Assembly (NCBI GenBank): GCA_900617975.1
Contig: UZAE01012968.1
Coordinates: 1-28,669, forward strand
Source of the DNA: Rodentolepis nana
Lineage: Eukaryota > Platyhelminthes > Cestoda > Cyclophyllidea > Hymenolepididae
Length of the DNA stretch: 28,669 bases
Direction of reading: 5' to 3'
Both the position numbers and the translations under genes were made by a program. Each line of letters begins with the position of its first letter. Within the stretch, counting starts at the first letter, position 1. The notes beneath the pieces were generated by a model, which worked only from the letters and a program-made list of their open reading frames with translations, searched no databases and was not told the origin of the DNA. This document shows positions 9,965 to 20,837 of the stretch, one piece after another.

Positions 9965-11021
9965 AAGACAATTATGTCGTGTATCACACAAGATTATGTC
10001 CATTCAAAACAAATTAAATTTTTGTAATGAAATTATTTCGGTGTACTATAGCGACCCTAGAGCTAGACTGTTTCCCCCCCCCCCCTCTTCAAAACAATGC
10101 CTTCTTCAATTTCAGAGATGCATAATTCTGAATTCATTTCTCCAACTGGAAATAGTCAGATAAAGGGTCCATTTTTTCTTCCTGTTGTTTTGACTCGCGA
10201 ATTAAATATTAAGGAAGAAGGAGCTGTAAAATTTCGTCAGAATTATTATGTTGTTATAAACTACATCTATCTGCGACTTGGAACTCGAATGCAAAATCGC
10301 CTTTAGTGGATCGTTTATTTATCTAAGAGGGGAGGGGGGGGGGAGGCTGGGTGGCTGGGTGGGTGTGGAATGATTTTAGCTGAACCGGACCGTGTGTGTG
10401 TGTAAGACAGAGACAGAGAGAGGGAGAGACGTGGAAGTAGATAACAGTTTATTTTTGTCTGATGCAGATGTAAATGCATCGCTTAAAGTAGACAGCGAAT
10501 GGCAAAATTTATTGCTCGAAGTGCTGCCAAGCAGACCGTGAAGAACAAGATTTGTGGGCAGTAAACGGATTTCTTCATCTCTAGGCTATGAATAATGAAT
10601 GCATTACTTCTAGTTGAAATATCTAATTTATTGAGAAGTAAACTCATCAACCCATGGTAGGAAATGGTTCTGACGCCAGCATTGGAACATTCAGCTGAAA
10701 AATCATACCATACACAACGTTCAACATTCATTGTCCGCCGTGCTCACTTCGAGAGCGTGGTATTCAACCATGCCAGTTAAGATTGGCTACTGAGTAAATA
10801 GCCGAGGCTGTTTAAAAATTGTAGAAATTATTTATTAACTCGTTTCAACTGAGCTTCCTTGAATTATTGGCTTGAATTTTTGCCTTTTCTTCTGACATCT
10901 TTTCTCCTATTGAGAATTGTGATCGTAACCTGAATTTTGCTATTCTTTTAAGTTAATTAAACTCATTTAACTATCTTGAAATTCATAACACTCTGGAAAT
11001 ATCTATTTTTGTTGATTGTAG

Positions 11022-11378
11022 CACCACCCGGAGCACCCGTTATTCTCTCCTCAGAAGGGAATATCGTCGACTCAATAGTAGCCAACGAGGGTGACACCTT
11101 GAGTCTTGTCTGCCAATCGAAACCACCTGGATCACCTCCGGGTGAATTGATTTGGAGATGGGATCAGCCACCGGACTCCCCCCACTTGTCTTCAACCGAC
11201 TTAAGCAAACTTCCCAATTTGGGTCAATACTCGCGTCACACTTCGGATCGACATCAATTGGAGAGCCACCTATCTCTCCCATCTGTTAGACGAAGTCAAA
11301 ATGGCCTAGCAATTGTCTGTGTCACGCGACACAAACTCGGAATGGAGCAGAAGGCTAAAATAGTGCTCAAAGTAAAAT
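11022..11378 (+). CDS. NPHS1-like: nephrin-like adhesion receptor, exon encoding Ig3
   Basis: About 119 residues. Acceptor TTGTAG|CA and donor T|GTGAGT, both phase 1. After splicing, TVQ-TPPGAPVIL reproduces the P-P-G-x-P-x-I linker that opens Ig3 in SNS/Hibris. The Ig core is LSLVCQSKPP, GELIWRWDQ and LAIVCVTRH, ending KIVLKVK as the G strand. A short P/G-rich insert follows the first cysteine. The open frame runs past the donor to 11542, but that extension has no Ig character, so the GTGAGT donor at 11379 is preferred. The weaker alternative GTAAAA at 11372 would drop two residues and is less likely. Confidence 0.93.
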
Positions 11379-11619
11379 GTGAGTTTTCTATCAGCCGTTG
11401 TAAGTGTAAGAGAAGAGGTCATGTGACGGAGCATCAAGCCCATTTCTTACTAATTAACATCAGATCCAGTGGTGATAAAACGTGGCAAAATAATTGCACT
11501 TTGAGCCAAGTCAGTAAGTTAGCCCACATCTGCGATTTATAACCGCATCCCCAAATGGTCAGTCTTTTAGGAGATGGATATGACGTCTATAAAGTGATAA
11601 GATCGGAAGGATAAAATGC

Positions 11620-11646
11620 GGGGGGGGGGGGTTGGGGAGGGGGGAG
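11620..11646 (+). repeat. G-rich run
   Basis: G11 followed by GTTGGGGAGGGGGG within intron 3. It has potential to form a G-quadruplex in DNA or in the nascent transcript. Confidence 0.9.
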
Positions 11647-11851
11647 GCCATTTGGTATGTCCAAACCCGAGATTAGGGAGTCGTGTTTTAACGACAATGT
11701 TTTGGCAAAAGCTACTCAGTAGGGTAATTTTGAAAGCGACAATTTCTATGTTCTCACTAACTCACTTGCTGTGCTCTATTTTTTGAAGCAGCTTTCACGG
11801 ATTAATGATAGTGAGAATCCTGCGTTGCCTAAGTAATGCATAACTATTGTG

Positions 11852-11873
11852 AATATATATATATATATATATA
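11852..11873. repeat. (TA)n microsatellite
   Basis: Alternating A/T tract of about 22 bp in intron 3. Confidence 0.92.
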
Positions 11874-12210
11874 CTCATTGGCATGTACTAGGCTTTGTAG
11901 CTGGGTTTACTAGGTTTGTGGTAGAGCAGAACCAGTGGAAGAAGAAATGAGATTTACAACTCAACTGGGAGACCTATCTTGATCGGTTCAGCATCTATTA
12001 CTAGCCCACTTACTTAAATTTTTGGGATTGATGGCGCATTAATTTAACAGTGGGTAGGCTACTTTTCCAGAAATAGCAAAACGGGGCGCTCGAAACAGAC
12101 ACATTGTAGTTGCTCTTGCTTGGATGATAAAAATATTTTATTTTCCACCTACGACTGAATTATCCTAGATTTCAATATGGAAATCAAAAACTTTTGATTA
12201 CTTCATTACC

Positions 12211-12227
12211 GGGGAGGGGGGGGGGGG
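12211..12227 (+). repeat. G-rich run (G12)
   Basis: GGGGA followed by a pure run of twelve G in intron 3. Confidence 0.9.
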
Positions 12228-12940
12228 TTAAATTCGATTCGTCGAAACTCCATATATGTCAATAAATCTTTTTCTTCAATTTCAACTCTTATTTACTGTG
12301 AATTCAAGACGAAATTTAAGAGAAGAGGAAGCTGAATTTTCAAATTTTTTGTTCTAATTTCTCTAAAATAGAGGCCTGATTAAAGAATCTAACCTCAGAG
12401 CTTGCATCTAAAGTCATTCAGTTCCTCTGTTAGGCAAATTTAAACTGACTGTCATTTTCATGCCCGAAGGCGAGTGTTCGTTTGAATGTGTTTTAAATGA
12501 AAATTTTGACACCCTCTCGAAAATGTTGTCCTTGAAATCCAAGCATTTGTTAGGCCTGTGGATTATACTGCATTAAGGCATCAATACACTTGCACAGTAC
12601 ATCGCAGAGCAACCCTAACCACAATAGTCCGAATAATTAATTAAAGTCCTCAATTTAATTCGGTCATCCTGCCACAATGTAATGTGAAATATTAAACTTA
12701 AGTGTAAACGTGAATGGAAAATTCGTATTTTAAATGTTCTGAACTTGAAGCGCCTGTGTGACCTCATTGTATAAGCTAGGGTGGTGAAATGCCGAGAGAG
12801 GAGCCGAGAGAGAGGGGTGGGCAGGAGGAGAGGAAGCTGAAAGTTGCCAGAAGGCATTTATATTTAACCTTAAACTGAAATGCCACCCGCAGACAGGGAA
12901 TTTTAACTGCTGTTTGCGACGCATGTCTCGTCTGGGGACA

Positions 12941-13050
12941 TGGGAGAGAAGGGGTTGAGGAAAGTGAACTGGGGAGGGGGGGGGAGGAGGGGTATGGNGG
13001 GGGGGGGGGGGGGGGGGGGGGGTAGGGGGGCGGGGGAGAGGTATAGGGAG
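12941..13050 (+). repeat. long G-rich tract with an unresolved base
   Basis: About 110 bp of purine, mostly G, including a pure G24 at 12999-13022 preceded by the only ambiguous base in the window (N at 12998). The minus-strand proline-rich open frame here is an artefact of poly-C. The true length of the run is uncertain because assemblers handle such runs poorly. Confidence 0.9.
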
Positions 13051-13138
13051 GAGAAGGAAATGTCACCATCTGTGTATCTCTTTTCTCTTCATGTAATTAT
13101 GATTTAATATTTTCAGCAATACTTTATTTAATGGCTTC

Positions 13139-13141
<3 letters not shown>

Positions 13142-13184
<43 letters not shown>
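13142..13184. repeat. (TA)n microsatellite at SINE copy 3
   Basis: About 43 bp of alternating TA directly abuts the tail side of SINE copy 3. A shorter (AT)n stretch follows its other end (13497-13506), so the SINE appears to have inserted into a TA tract. Confidence 0.92.
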
Positions 13185-13188
<4 letters not shown>

Positions 13189-13496
13189 TATTTATTTCAA
13201 ATGGCAGGCGTTTTGATAGTTATCATTAGCCCTTTAGCTGACTTCGGGCTTCACAGGGGGAAGGAACAGAAAGTCGAGGGGTGGGGAACAGAAGAATGAT
13301 TCACGGATGTTAAAGAGACAGACACAAAGGTAGAAAAGAGGCGAGATGAGCACTGTGGAAGTTGGGGGATATAGCATACACTGGGGTCATTGTAGTTTGA
13401 AGTCAGAAGTCAATGGCCGTTTAGTAGACTTTTTTTGCCGTATGAGTATACGTTGTCCAGGGTGCATCACGTGGAGGTAAGTCTATCGCACGCCGC
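13185..13496 (-). mobile_element. SINE copy 3
   Basis: About 312 bp with the T-rich tail complement, CAAATGGCAGGCG and the shared body. It ends near CGCACGCCGC. On the + strand it carries a donor-like GAG|GTAAGT with GT at 13477. Target duplications cannot be delimited because the insertion lies in a TA repeat on both sides. The boundaries are good to a few bases. Confidence 0.85.
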
Positions 13497-14400
13497 ATAT
13501 ATATATGTGTCACGTTTGACCTATTAATTTGGGGTTATGGAAGAATTTTGGCGTGAAATTAAGACTCAATGGAGGAGGGGAACCCTTCCCAAACTCAGAA
13601 GACCATGAATGCATAAATGTAGTGAGCTGAAGGAAAACGGAAGAAGCAAGAAGAAGGATTAGGAAATGAAAGGATAGGGAAAAGCGCTAGTGGAGCCCTC
13701 AGTTTACCCTAGAGGAGAATTGAATTTAGAAATTACGGGTTGGACTGATTTCGCATTCTTTGTCCTTCTGGTGATCACCCATTAAAACTCACCAGATGAC
13801 AATTAGAATAGTTGAAAATTATGAGTAAATATTATTGAACCATTGTATTATGACTTTAGATTCCCAAATCAACGTAAATAAATATTTGCGTCAGGAACTA
13901 GGTAGTGCTTATACCTCGCACTAACGCCTATATAAGTAAAGACACCTTGATAAATTGATATTCCATGAGTTCTATTACGAGAGGAGGGAGGCCTGTGCTT
14001 GAAAGTCCGGTTTTCAGAGTTTTCCGAAGTTATGTGATCTTTCCTTAAAGTTTGTAGTAATTCAGATTCACTTCAGAAGTTCTGAATTGTTGCGCATTTC
14101 TGGCATTCGCTAGCCATGGCATTTGAAACCAAAGACTCAATTTTTATTTGAAAATGCTCACAACTTTATCCTACCGATTTGTGCACGCAAAGTAGCGTTT
14201 AATTAGCCTAACGTGGAGAACTTGCAAATTCATGTTGTTCATTTGTAGGGTCACAAGGTTAATTGAATCATGTTGAGTTGATTAAATTTTGGAACACATT
14301 TACCTCTCACAATCTGCGCACACATATGACCTCAACTCTAGTTAAAACTTCTACTTAAAATTAAAAATGCAAGTTTTATGCGAAGCTGGATGGAGGAAGG

Positions 14401-14419
14401 AGGGGGAGGTGGGGGAGGG

Positions 14420-14453
<34 letters not shown>
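14401..14453 (+). repeat. poly-G tract (pure G30)
   Basis: Longest pure homopolymer in the window (14423-14452), preceded by interrupted G-runs. Intronic. Confidence 0.93.
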
Positions 14454-15905
14454 GGGAGCGAGGTTGAAGTTTTATTGCATTTCCATTTCTCATCACATCT
14501 GATTGGTTCCAGAAGAGAGATAAATCATTAGACCAAGAGAGGAGACCATGACCTCACCGGTCGCGCATGGCGCCCCTACATATGCTATCGGCGACACAGA
14601 GACTGGCAGGCAGATGATAGGCTGTTTTATGGGACATGACAACTGTTGCCCCGGAAAAATCAGAGATCGGGGGGGCAGAGATACGATGCGTAACCATAAA
14701 TCCATTGGAATCTTAGGCAAGTCTTTGGTAATTAAAAAGCCCTTTGCGGGGAAATATGCGGTCACAAAATTTAAAACTTAGTTTACCGACGCAATTTTTT
14801 AGTCATTGCTTACCTCAACAGCGTAATATAAGCTAATGGGTCAGTATGCAAGGCTGCGAAGTTAAATATTGCAGGATCTGTCTTCACTAGTCCGCATTTA
14901 GGCTCATCGATGCCTCTTCACTAGCTCTCGAAGGAGGGTGGAAGTGCAAAAATAAGCTAATTTGAAATCGTTCAGCTTTTATTAATGCGAATCAATACAC
15001 TTAATGGGCTATTTGAGTTTCAATTCCTTACATTAGGGTTCGAAATTCGATGCTTTTAAGTAGTGTTAGGAATGACTTGAGTCATTAACGATTTTAAGCT
15101 GATTATAATTGCGTTTTGAGTTGGAATTTCTCTTCATTTCAATTATTCTTATCAAGAGTCTTTTTTTCTTGCTAAGACGCTATTGGAATAGACAACTAAG
15201 TAACCACTTTATTTACATTCACGAAGTTAAGGACCTTACTATATTGAGGGGTGGCCATTCATATTCAAACTTGCGACTCTAAATGAAGATTTGTTAATTT
15301 GAATTAAATTTCTCAATCATAGCTAAATCCTCTCCTGAACGCTTAGTTGTCGTTGATGACGGAGCCCCCTTGCGTATTCCTTGCGTGTATATAGCCCTAA
15401 CTTTCTAGATGACCATTTGCTGCTTCAAAGGAATGATCTCTATTGATTATGAGGTAAGAATTAATCATTCAGCCACAAATGGTTAGATGAATCCAGCTGA
15501 TGCCTCAACGGTGCGTTTCTCCACTCATCATCATCATCATCGCAAAGGCAATACTAAAACCGGTAACAAGCAAAACTCTGAAGGATAATCATCCCAGCGT
15601 TCAAACAAATAAGCAAAACGACTCGAGAATAAAAAGAGCAGTGCACCTCCAACTTAATCATTATAATTGTACTCAAGTTCTAATTGACTAGAAGGAGAAG
15701 AAGGAGCAGGCTTGAAAGAAATTTCATACAAAGTCACTTGGATCTCATTTCCATGTAGAATTTAGGTGGATTGTAATGATATGGTGTTAAAATCATTCCC
15801 CGTTTTATTTTTTCCTCCCATGATGAAAAGCGATTACGTAATTGAAGCATCTTGGAATTTCAACTTTACCTAGTATTTAATTTCCCACAAAAAGTGTCAA
15901 ATATC

Positions 15906-15947
15906 CACCCCTCCCCTCCCCCCCCCCCCCCCCCCCCCCCCCACCCT
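15906..15947 (-). repeat. poly-C tract (pure C25)
   Basis: C25 at 15918-15942 with C-rich flanks, so the G-run is on the minus strand. It runs against the usual strand bias of the window. Confidence 0.93.
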
Positions 15948-16833
15948 CTTATTCCCACCTCTACCATTCTTTTCCAAGTGTAATAGGAAATTAGATTGCA
16001 GCAAAAAGATTAAAATGATAGCGGAAGTGGATGCACACAGATAGACGTGGGGTGTATCAGTTGATTTATCATGCTTGAAACACGCACAAAAAGACTGAAT
16101 TTGAATGAGTTGAGATTATTGTACGATAACATACTTCTCCTGTTTTCTCATTTTTTTCTCTTCAATTTCAATTAAATTTTTTTTTTCATTCCAATCGCAA
16201 TTTCACCCTGTTATCGCTGGCAAAGTATTAAAAGTTTACCATTCGTAATAATGGGAAAGTGGCAGAACATGGGAACGCGATTCAAGTTGACGTAGGATTC
16301 AAATTAAGCGCGTAAAAATACTTTCTCATTATTCGATTTCTAGTTTCATTCGACTTGCCTACTTTTATTCATGTAGCATCGATTATTGTGTAATGACTTA
16401 ATGATAAAAATTTAAATACCTCTTTGGGGTCCTACATTCATATGCGAGTCCTTAACTGTGAAAACAAAAACTTATTGGCTAGCATAAGTGATCGGTCATA
16501 GTTTTTTTGTAATCTCATTAAATAAATAAAACGATGGTATTTTTAGTCCAAAGCGCATTAAATTCGGTACATTTGACTATAGAAATCGAAATACTCACTA
16601 AAAAGTTTATTTATAAGGGTTTGATGTTTAATATGTTGACCCCAGGGGAAATTGCCCATTATATATTATGTTACTTCCGTTGGGAAGGAGGGAACATTTC
16701 ATTGTATGAAAACAACAATCATCAATAAAGTATCTGAAATATTTTTTGGTAAATGGGAATAATTATGTCTGAAGAATGCTTGTGCTACTGTTCTTTCGAG
16801 GATGGCTCGATATCTTTAGCAGATTTTAGACAT

Positions 16834-17152
16834 TTATTTATTTATATCAAATGGCAGGCGTCTTGATGGTTATCATTAGTCCTTTAGTTAACTTCAGGCT
16901 TCACAGAGCGGAAGGAACATCAAATTGAAAGAAGTCAAGAGGGGGGAACAGAAGAGCGTTTCAAAGATGTAAGAGACAAACACAAACGTAGAAAAAAGGT
17001 AGGGTGAGTACTGTGAATAGTCGAATATGGCATAGAGTGAGGTGTTGGTAGTTTGAAGTGAGAAATCAACTGCCAGTTAATAGACTTTTTGCCGTATGAG
17101 AATACGTTGCCCAGGGTGCACCACGTGGAGGTAAGTCTATCGCACACCCCAC
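16834..17152 (-). mobile_element. SINE copy 4
   Basis: 319 bp with all family landmarks. It is flanked by an 11-bp target duplication with one mismatch, ATTTTA[G/A]ACAT, at 16823-16833 and 17153-17163. On the + strand it carries a consensus GAG|GTAAGT with GT at 17131, about 250 bp upstream of the genuine Ig4 acceptor. Confidence 0.85.
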
Positions 17153-17384
17153 ATTTTAAACATAAGAAATAGAATACATATTAAAAGTAACTCGATGTTG
17201 TCATCAGGCACATAAATTTTGAGGTGAAAATTGGTTAGATAGAACGAAGAAAATCCTTATTTCCTAGGCATCAGTTGGGTAGGATATGTCAGCAAATAAG
17301 TCGGAAGAAGTGTAATAATGATGCACAATAATAAGCGTTGCCTTAAGATGCTCTCAACTTATCCATGATTATTTTTTTTTCCAG

Positions 17385-17831
17385 ACACATTTTCTGGAGT
17401 ATGTATCTACAAAAACGAGTTGAGTGGACTAAGACTACCAACCGGCACTGGGAGTCCAGAAGCCACTGTCGAGTGTCCAAATACTTCCTCCTCTTCTTCC
17501 CAGTTTCCCCGAACGCTTTATATCCACCCCGACAAGAAACAGATTTTCTCCTGTTCCACCACTCCTTTCTACGGTCACGCGACAATCAAGTGGTTTGGGG
17601 CTCTTTCAATTAGCAGTGCCGAGTGGTACGATTTAACCAACTTCACGTCGATTCCAGAGTTGAAACGTGGCGGTCCAAATGGTGCCAGTTACATTAAAAC
17701 GGTGTCTTTACGACTTCCACCTGCAAATATAGCTAGATTTGGAGCACTGCAGTGCAGGGGCTACCCATCTGCAATTGCCGATATTTCCATGAACACAGAT
17801 ATAATGAATCAAGTTATTCTCAAACCCTATG
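17385..17831 (+). CDS. NPHS1-like: nephrin-like adhesion receptor, exon encoding Ig4
   Basis: About 149 residues. Acceptor with a T-run (TTTTTTTTCCAG|AC) and donor G|GTACGT, both phase 1. The Ig core is QIFSCSTTPF (B), ATIKWFG (C) and FGALQCRGY (F), then MNQVILKPY-E leading into APQRPTI. This agrees with SNS Ig4, where a C-T-T-x-P motif precedes I-K-W and the F strand also reads C-x-G. Before the Ig core lies an extra segment of about 45 residues with two cysteines (GVCIYKNEL and VECPNTSSSSS), a Ser run and an N-glycosylation site (NTS). A second site (NFT) lies in the domain. This N-terminal insert is not usual in the family. Confidence 0.9.
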
Positions 17832-18348
17832 GTACGTTGAATGTCCTAGGTCCTAATTAGCTAATTTGTGAGGGATAATTTTTTTCGAACAATAAAACCT
17901 GAACGTGGTTGTTAAATGGTACCAACTGATGGTGTCCTAAAGGTGGAACACGTTTAAGGATGCTTTAAAACATATGTTCATTAAGGAAAGTTTATGAAAC
18001 CAAACTTTTCCAATGATCGATTATTCCGAGGTTGCAATGACGTTGAAAAAATATGGAATTAATTTGTTTCCATACATCAAAATTAAAAAGAGAGACAATA
18101 AACATTTTAATATCACATGGCTATTCATCAGTTCAATTGTTTTATTCACAATTAAATAGTATATTGTTACAATAACAGACCTGGAGAAAAGCACATACTG
18201 GAACTGTTACCTCTGTCCAAATTTTAACTAAAATATATGAAAATGAAATTTTGCCGAAAGTATTCTTGGTAGCACTGAAAAGGATTCCAGCTCATGCGAG
18301 TTGGAGACAAAGAATAGTAAACTTTGAAGTTTACACTCCAGAAATTTT

Positions 18349-18669
18349 ATTCATTTATTTCAAACGGCAGGTGTTTTGATAGTTATCATTAGGCCTTTAG
18401 CTGACTTCGGACGTCACAGAGAGGAGGAGGAACATCAAAGTGACAAAAAATCAAGAGGGGGGGGGGCAGAATAATAATTCACAGATGTAAAAGAGACAGA
18501 CAGACATAAAGGCAGAGAAAAGGTAAGATGGATACTGTGGAAGCTGTCGAATATGACATACAGTAGGGTTTGAGGTCAGAAGTCAACTGCCGGTTAATAG
18601 ACTTTTTTGTCGTATGAGTATACGTTGCTCAGGGTGCACAACGTGGAGGTCAGTCTATCGCACACCCCA
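18349..18669 (-). mobile_element. SINE copy 5
   Basis: 321 bp, more diverged (CAAACGGCAGGTG at the tail side, GTCAGT in place of GTAAGT). It includes a G10 run. A 13-bp target duplication with two mismatches (CTCCAGAAATTTT / CTTCGGAAATTTT) lies at 18336-18348 and 18670-18682. Confidence 0.8.
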
Positions 18670-19273
18670 CTTCGGAAATTTTGAATTATTCTAGTTACGA
18701 TGGTCTTTAACTTCAAGACCATTTTTGGCATTGTAATGTAAAATCGATAACGGTTTGTTATTGATGAAATTTGAGGTGACGGTTAAATTTTATTCATGCT
18801 GCTAAATGATAATTCCATTGCGATAAATGGACGTCTCTGTTTGTTTTCTAAATTTTTGAAATCTAGTGGTTCTCTAATGGCAAACATTTTATTTTAAATG
18901 CGGTTAGCTAGTCTAAGGTAGGATATAATTACAGCTGAAATTAAATAAATTGAACTGCACTAAACTAACCCCATTTAAGTGAGTATTTTATGCCAACGCA
19001 TCTTCAATAAGTGTGTGTGTGCGTGTGTGTTTTGTAATGAGGAGAATTCGATTAGTTATAATTCAGTTTTGACAGATGAAAATGAGAGAATTACTTTGTA
19101 GTTTCTGATTGCAATCGAAGACGACGGAATTATCTCTAAAATTTACAGGCAACCAAACTTGTAAAAGGCACTAACGCTTGTGCTGTTTGATTAAAAGTGC
19201 TACTTTACTTTAAACAAATAAGCAGAAAGCCACAGGCCATGCACCTTGACAAGTTGGAGGGGAAGAGACCAAC

Positions 19274-19322
19274 AGGGGGAATGGGGGTGGGTTGGGGGTT
19301 GGGGGTTGGGGGGGGGGGGGGG
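19274..19322 (+). repeat. G-rich tract with GGGGGTT repeats (quadruplex-prone)
   Basis: Consecutive G5 blocks spaced by TT, ending in G15 (19308-19322). The layout of four or more G-blocks with short loops is the textbook arrangement for an intramolecular G-quadruplex on the sense strand. Confidence 0.88.
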
Positions 19323-20453
19323 AGGTCTAACTTGCCCATATTTTTACCCTTCGCTTAACCCCCTTCCAACCCATATAAAGCTTGATAGTAAAAAGAGGTA
19401 GAATCATCCTCTCCGTGCTGTACCTTAAAATAATGTCGCATCTGGATTCTTTCAGTCATAACTTGGCATTTCATATGTATACATGCATATATGGGAAATA
19501 GAAGTGTGCACAGCCCAATAGTTCAGATTTTTAGTAACACTGAGGGGAGGAGAGAGGGTTAAAATATGAACGTGATGAAGTAGTTTTCTTAGTCAGTATT
19601 GAAAGCTTATTTATAAGATATTCAATCTTTACCATAAGGATTGAAGATGTACGAGTTTTTTGCATACCACTGGCATGAGTTCCATGACCTTGTTGCGAAA
19701 ATGCACTATTGAAACCAATTTAGAAGCTTATGAAGGCTAATTGTTCATTCGGTTAAAGAGAGTGAAGGTAATTTGAGCCTGTAAAGATAGCAATGAAAGA
19801 AGCGTATTGATAATTACATTTTTCTCTTCAATTGTGCCGATATATATTAACTATTTCCTCACAAAGATTACAATATGATAAAAAAAACAAATTAGATTGG
19901 CAATTCTACTGATGCAAAGTTCATTTTTTATTAAAATTTAATTGCCGATATCAAACTGGAAAAATTTGTTTAAGATGTAATTTTAATTTTATTTGCGCTC
20001 TAAACTCCATATGCTTACTAAAATAGAAATGATCGCCAACAGCCAAATAGGACTTTACTCTAGAGAGGGAGAAAGAGAGAGCAAACAAACCAAAAAGACC
20101 ATTTAACTAATGAGAATTAGGCATCATATGAAAGAAGTAGAAAGGAGGAAGAAAAGCGACTTCCGACTAGCGAGCGGCAGGTATGGAAAAACTGTTGGTT
20201 TGAGGCATAGTAGCTTCAACTAGAGCATGCCTCCTCTTACCAGTGGCTTTTGTTTTACTTAACCCAAGGGATATTGGATAAGTGCATTGAACGGAAATTA
20301 GTGAATGAGCTTGCGTGCGAATATTTATCAAATGGGGGAGAGAGAGATAGAGCTAGAGAGAGAGTGTGTGTGTGGGTGAGGACGAGGACTCACCAACATC
20401 ATCAGCTCATAATTTTCTGTGAGTTTTCCCATAATTTGAGAATGCTGTTGTAG

Positions 20454-20503
20454 AGGGGGGGGGGAGGGGAAGGGGAAGGGGGTGGTGGTGGTGGTGGGGA
20501 GGG
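20454..20503 (+). repeat. G-run and (GGT)n low-complexity tract
   Basis: G10 followed by interrupted G-blocks and a short (GGT)n run, about 210 bp upstream of the Ig5 exon. Confidence 0.88.
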
Positions 20504-20711
20504 TTTCCACTCAGAAAGTGCCAAACTGGAAAGCGGTCAGTAAACGTGCCAAATTGGTTATGAGAATGAAAACAGATGTCAAATAATTTAAAAAGCTTTT
20601 TTGATTTAACAACCCCTTTTCAAAATTCCTCATATTGAAATTAATATATGACTTTTCACCACGACTCAACTTATTAATCTGATTGAGTTTTGAATGTTTT
20701 TGTCATTTTAG

Positions 20712-20837
20712 AAGCCCCTCAACGCCCGACAATTCGCGTAGAAACTACACGAGAAAGTCTGGAAGAAGGCGATATTCTGAAATTGAAATGCGAGGCGATT
20801 GATGGTGAACCGGAAGGAAAGATCTCATGGCTTAAAG
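20712..20837 (+). CDS. NPHS1-like: nephrin-like adhesion receptor, exon with first half of Ig5
   Basis: 42 residues. Acceptor ATTTTAG|AA and donor G|GTGAGC, both phase 1. After splicing it reads EAPQRPTIRVETTRESLEEG, then the B-strand ILKLKCEAIDGEPEG and C-strand KISWLK. The exon stops right after the conserved tryptophan, so Ig5 is split over three exons, unlike the single-exon Ig2, Ig3 and Ig4. The P-x-x-P-x-I opening matches the SNS Ig5 linker. Confidence 0.9.

Larger units (their letters stand above)
5793..11021 (+). other. intron 2 (5229 bp)
   Basis: Phase 1 intron between Ig2 and Ig3. It contains a pure G21 run (6142-6162), a (GA)n tract (6212-6234), a (CA)n-rich stretch (about 9929-9964), C12 (10074-10085), G10 (10334-10343) and a GC-richer block at about 9050-9450. 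It has no SINE copy despite its size. Open frames at 8481-8810 (+, 109 codons) and 7448-7645 (-) have no family resemblance. Confidence 0.8.
11379..17384 (+). other. intron 3 (6006 bp)
   Basis: The largest intron, phase 1, between Ig3 and Ig4. It holds SINE copies 3 and 4, (TA)n tracts at 11852-11873 and 13142-13184, G-rich runs at 11620-11646, 12211-12227, 12971-13030 and 14401-14453, and a poly-C run at 15918-15942. It also has a GC-richer block at about 14520-14770 with overlapping 77- and 90-codon open frames on opposite strands and no recognised homology. Confidence 0.8.
17832..20711 (+). other. intron 4 (2880 bp)
   Basis: Phase 1 intron between Ig4 and Ig5. It contains SINE copy 5, a (GT)n tract near 19011-19030, a G-quadruplex-prone tract at 19274-19322 and a G/(GGT)n tract at 20454-20503. 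Otherwise it is AT-rich with nothing recognised. Confidence 0.82.

Noticed and set aside
11379..11542. Extension of the Ig3 open frame past the donor
   Set aside because: The Ig domain ends at KVK, a strong GTGAGT follows, and splicing to 17385 keeps phase. The extension lacks Ig features.
12776..13069. Proline/serine-rich open frame on the minus strand
   Set aside because: It is the translation of the G-rich tract and includes an ambiguous base.
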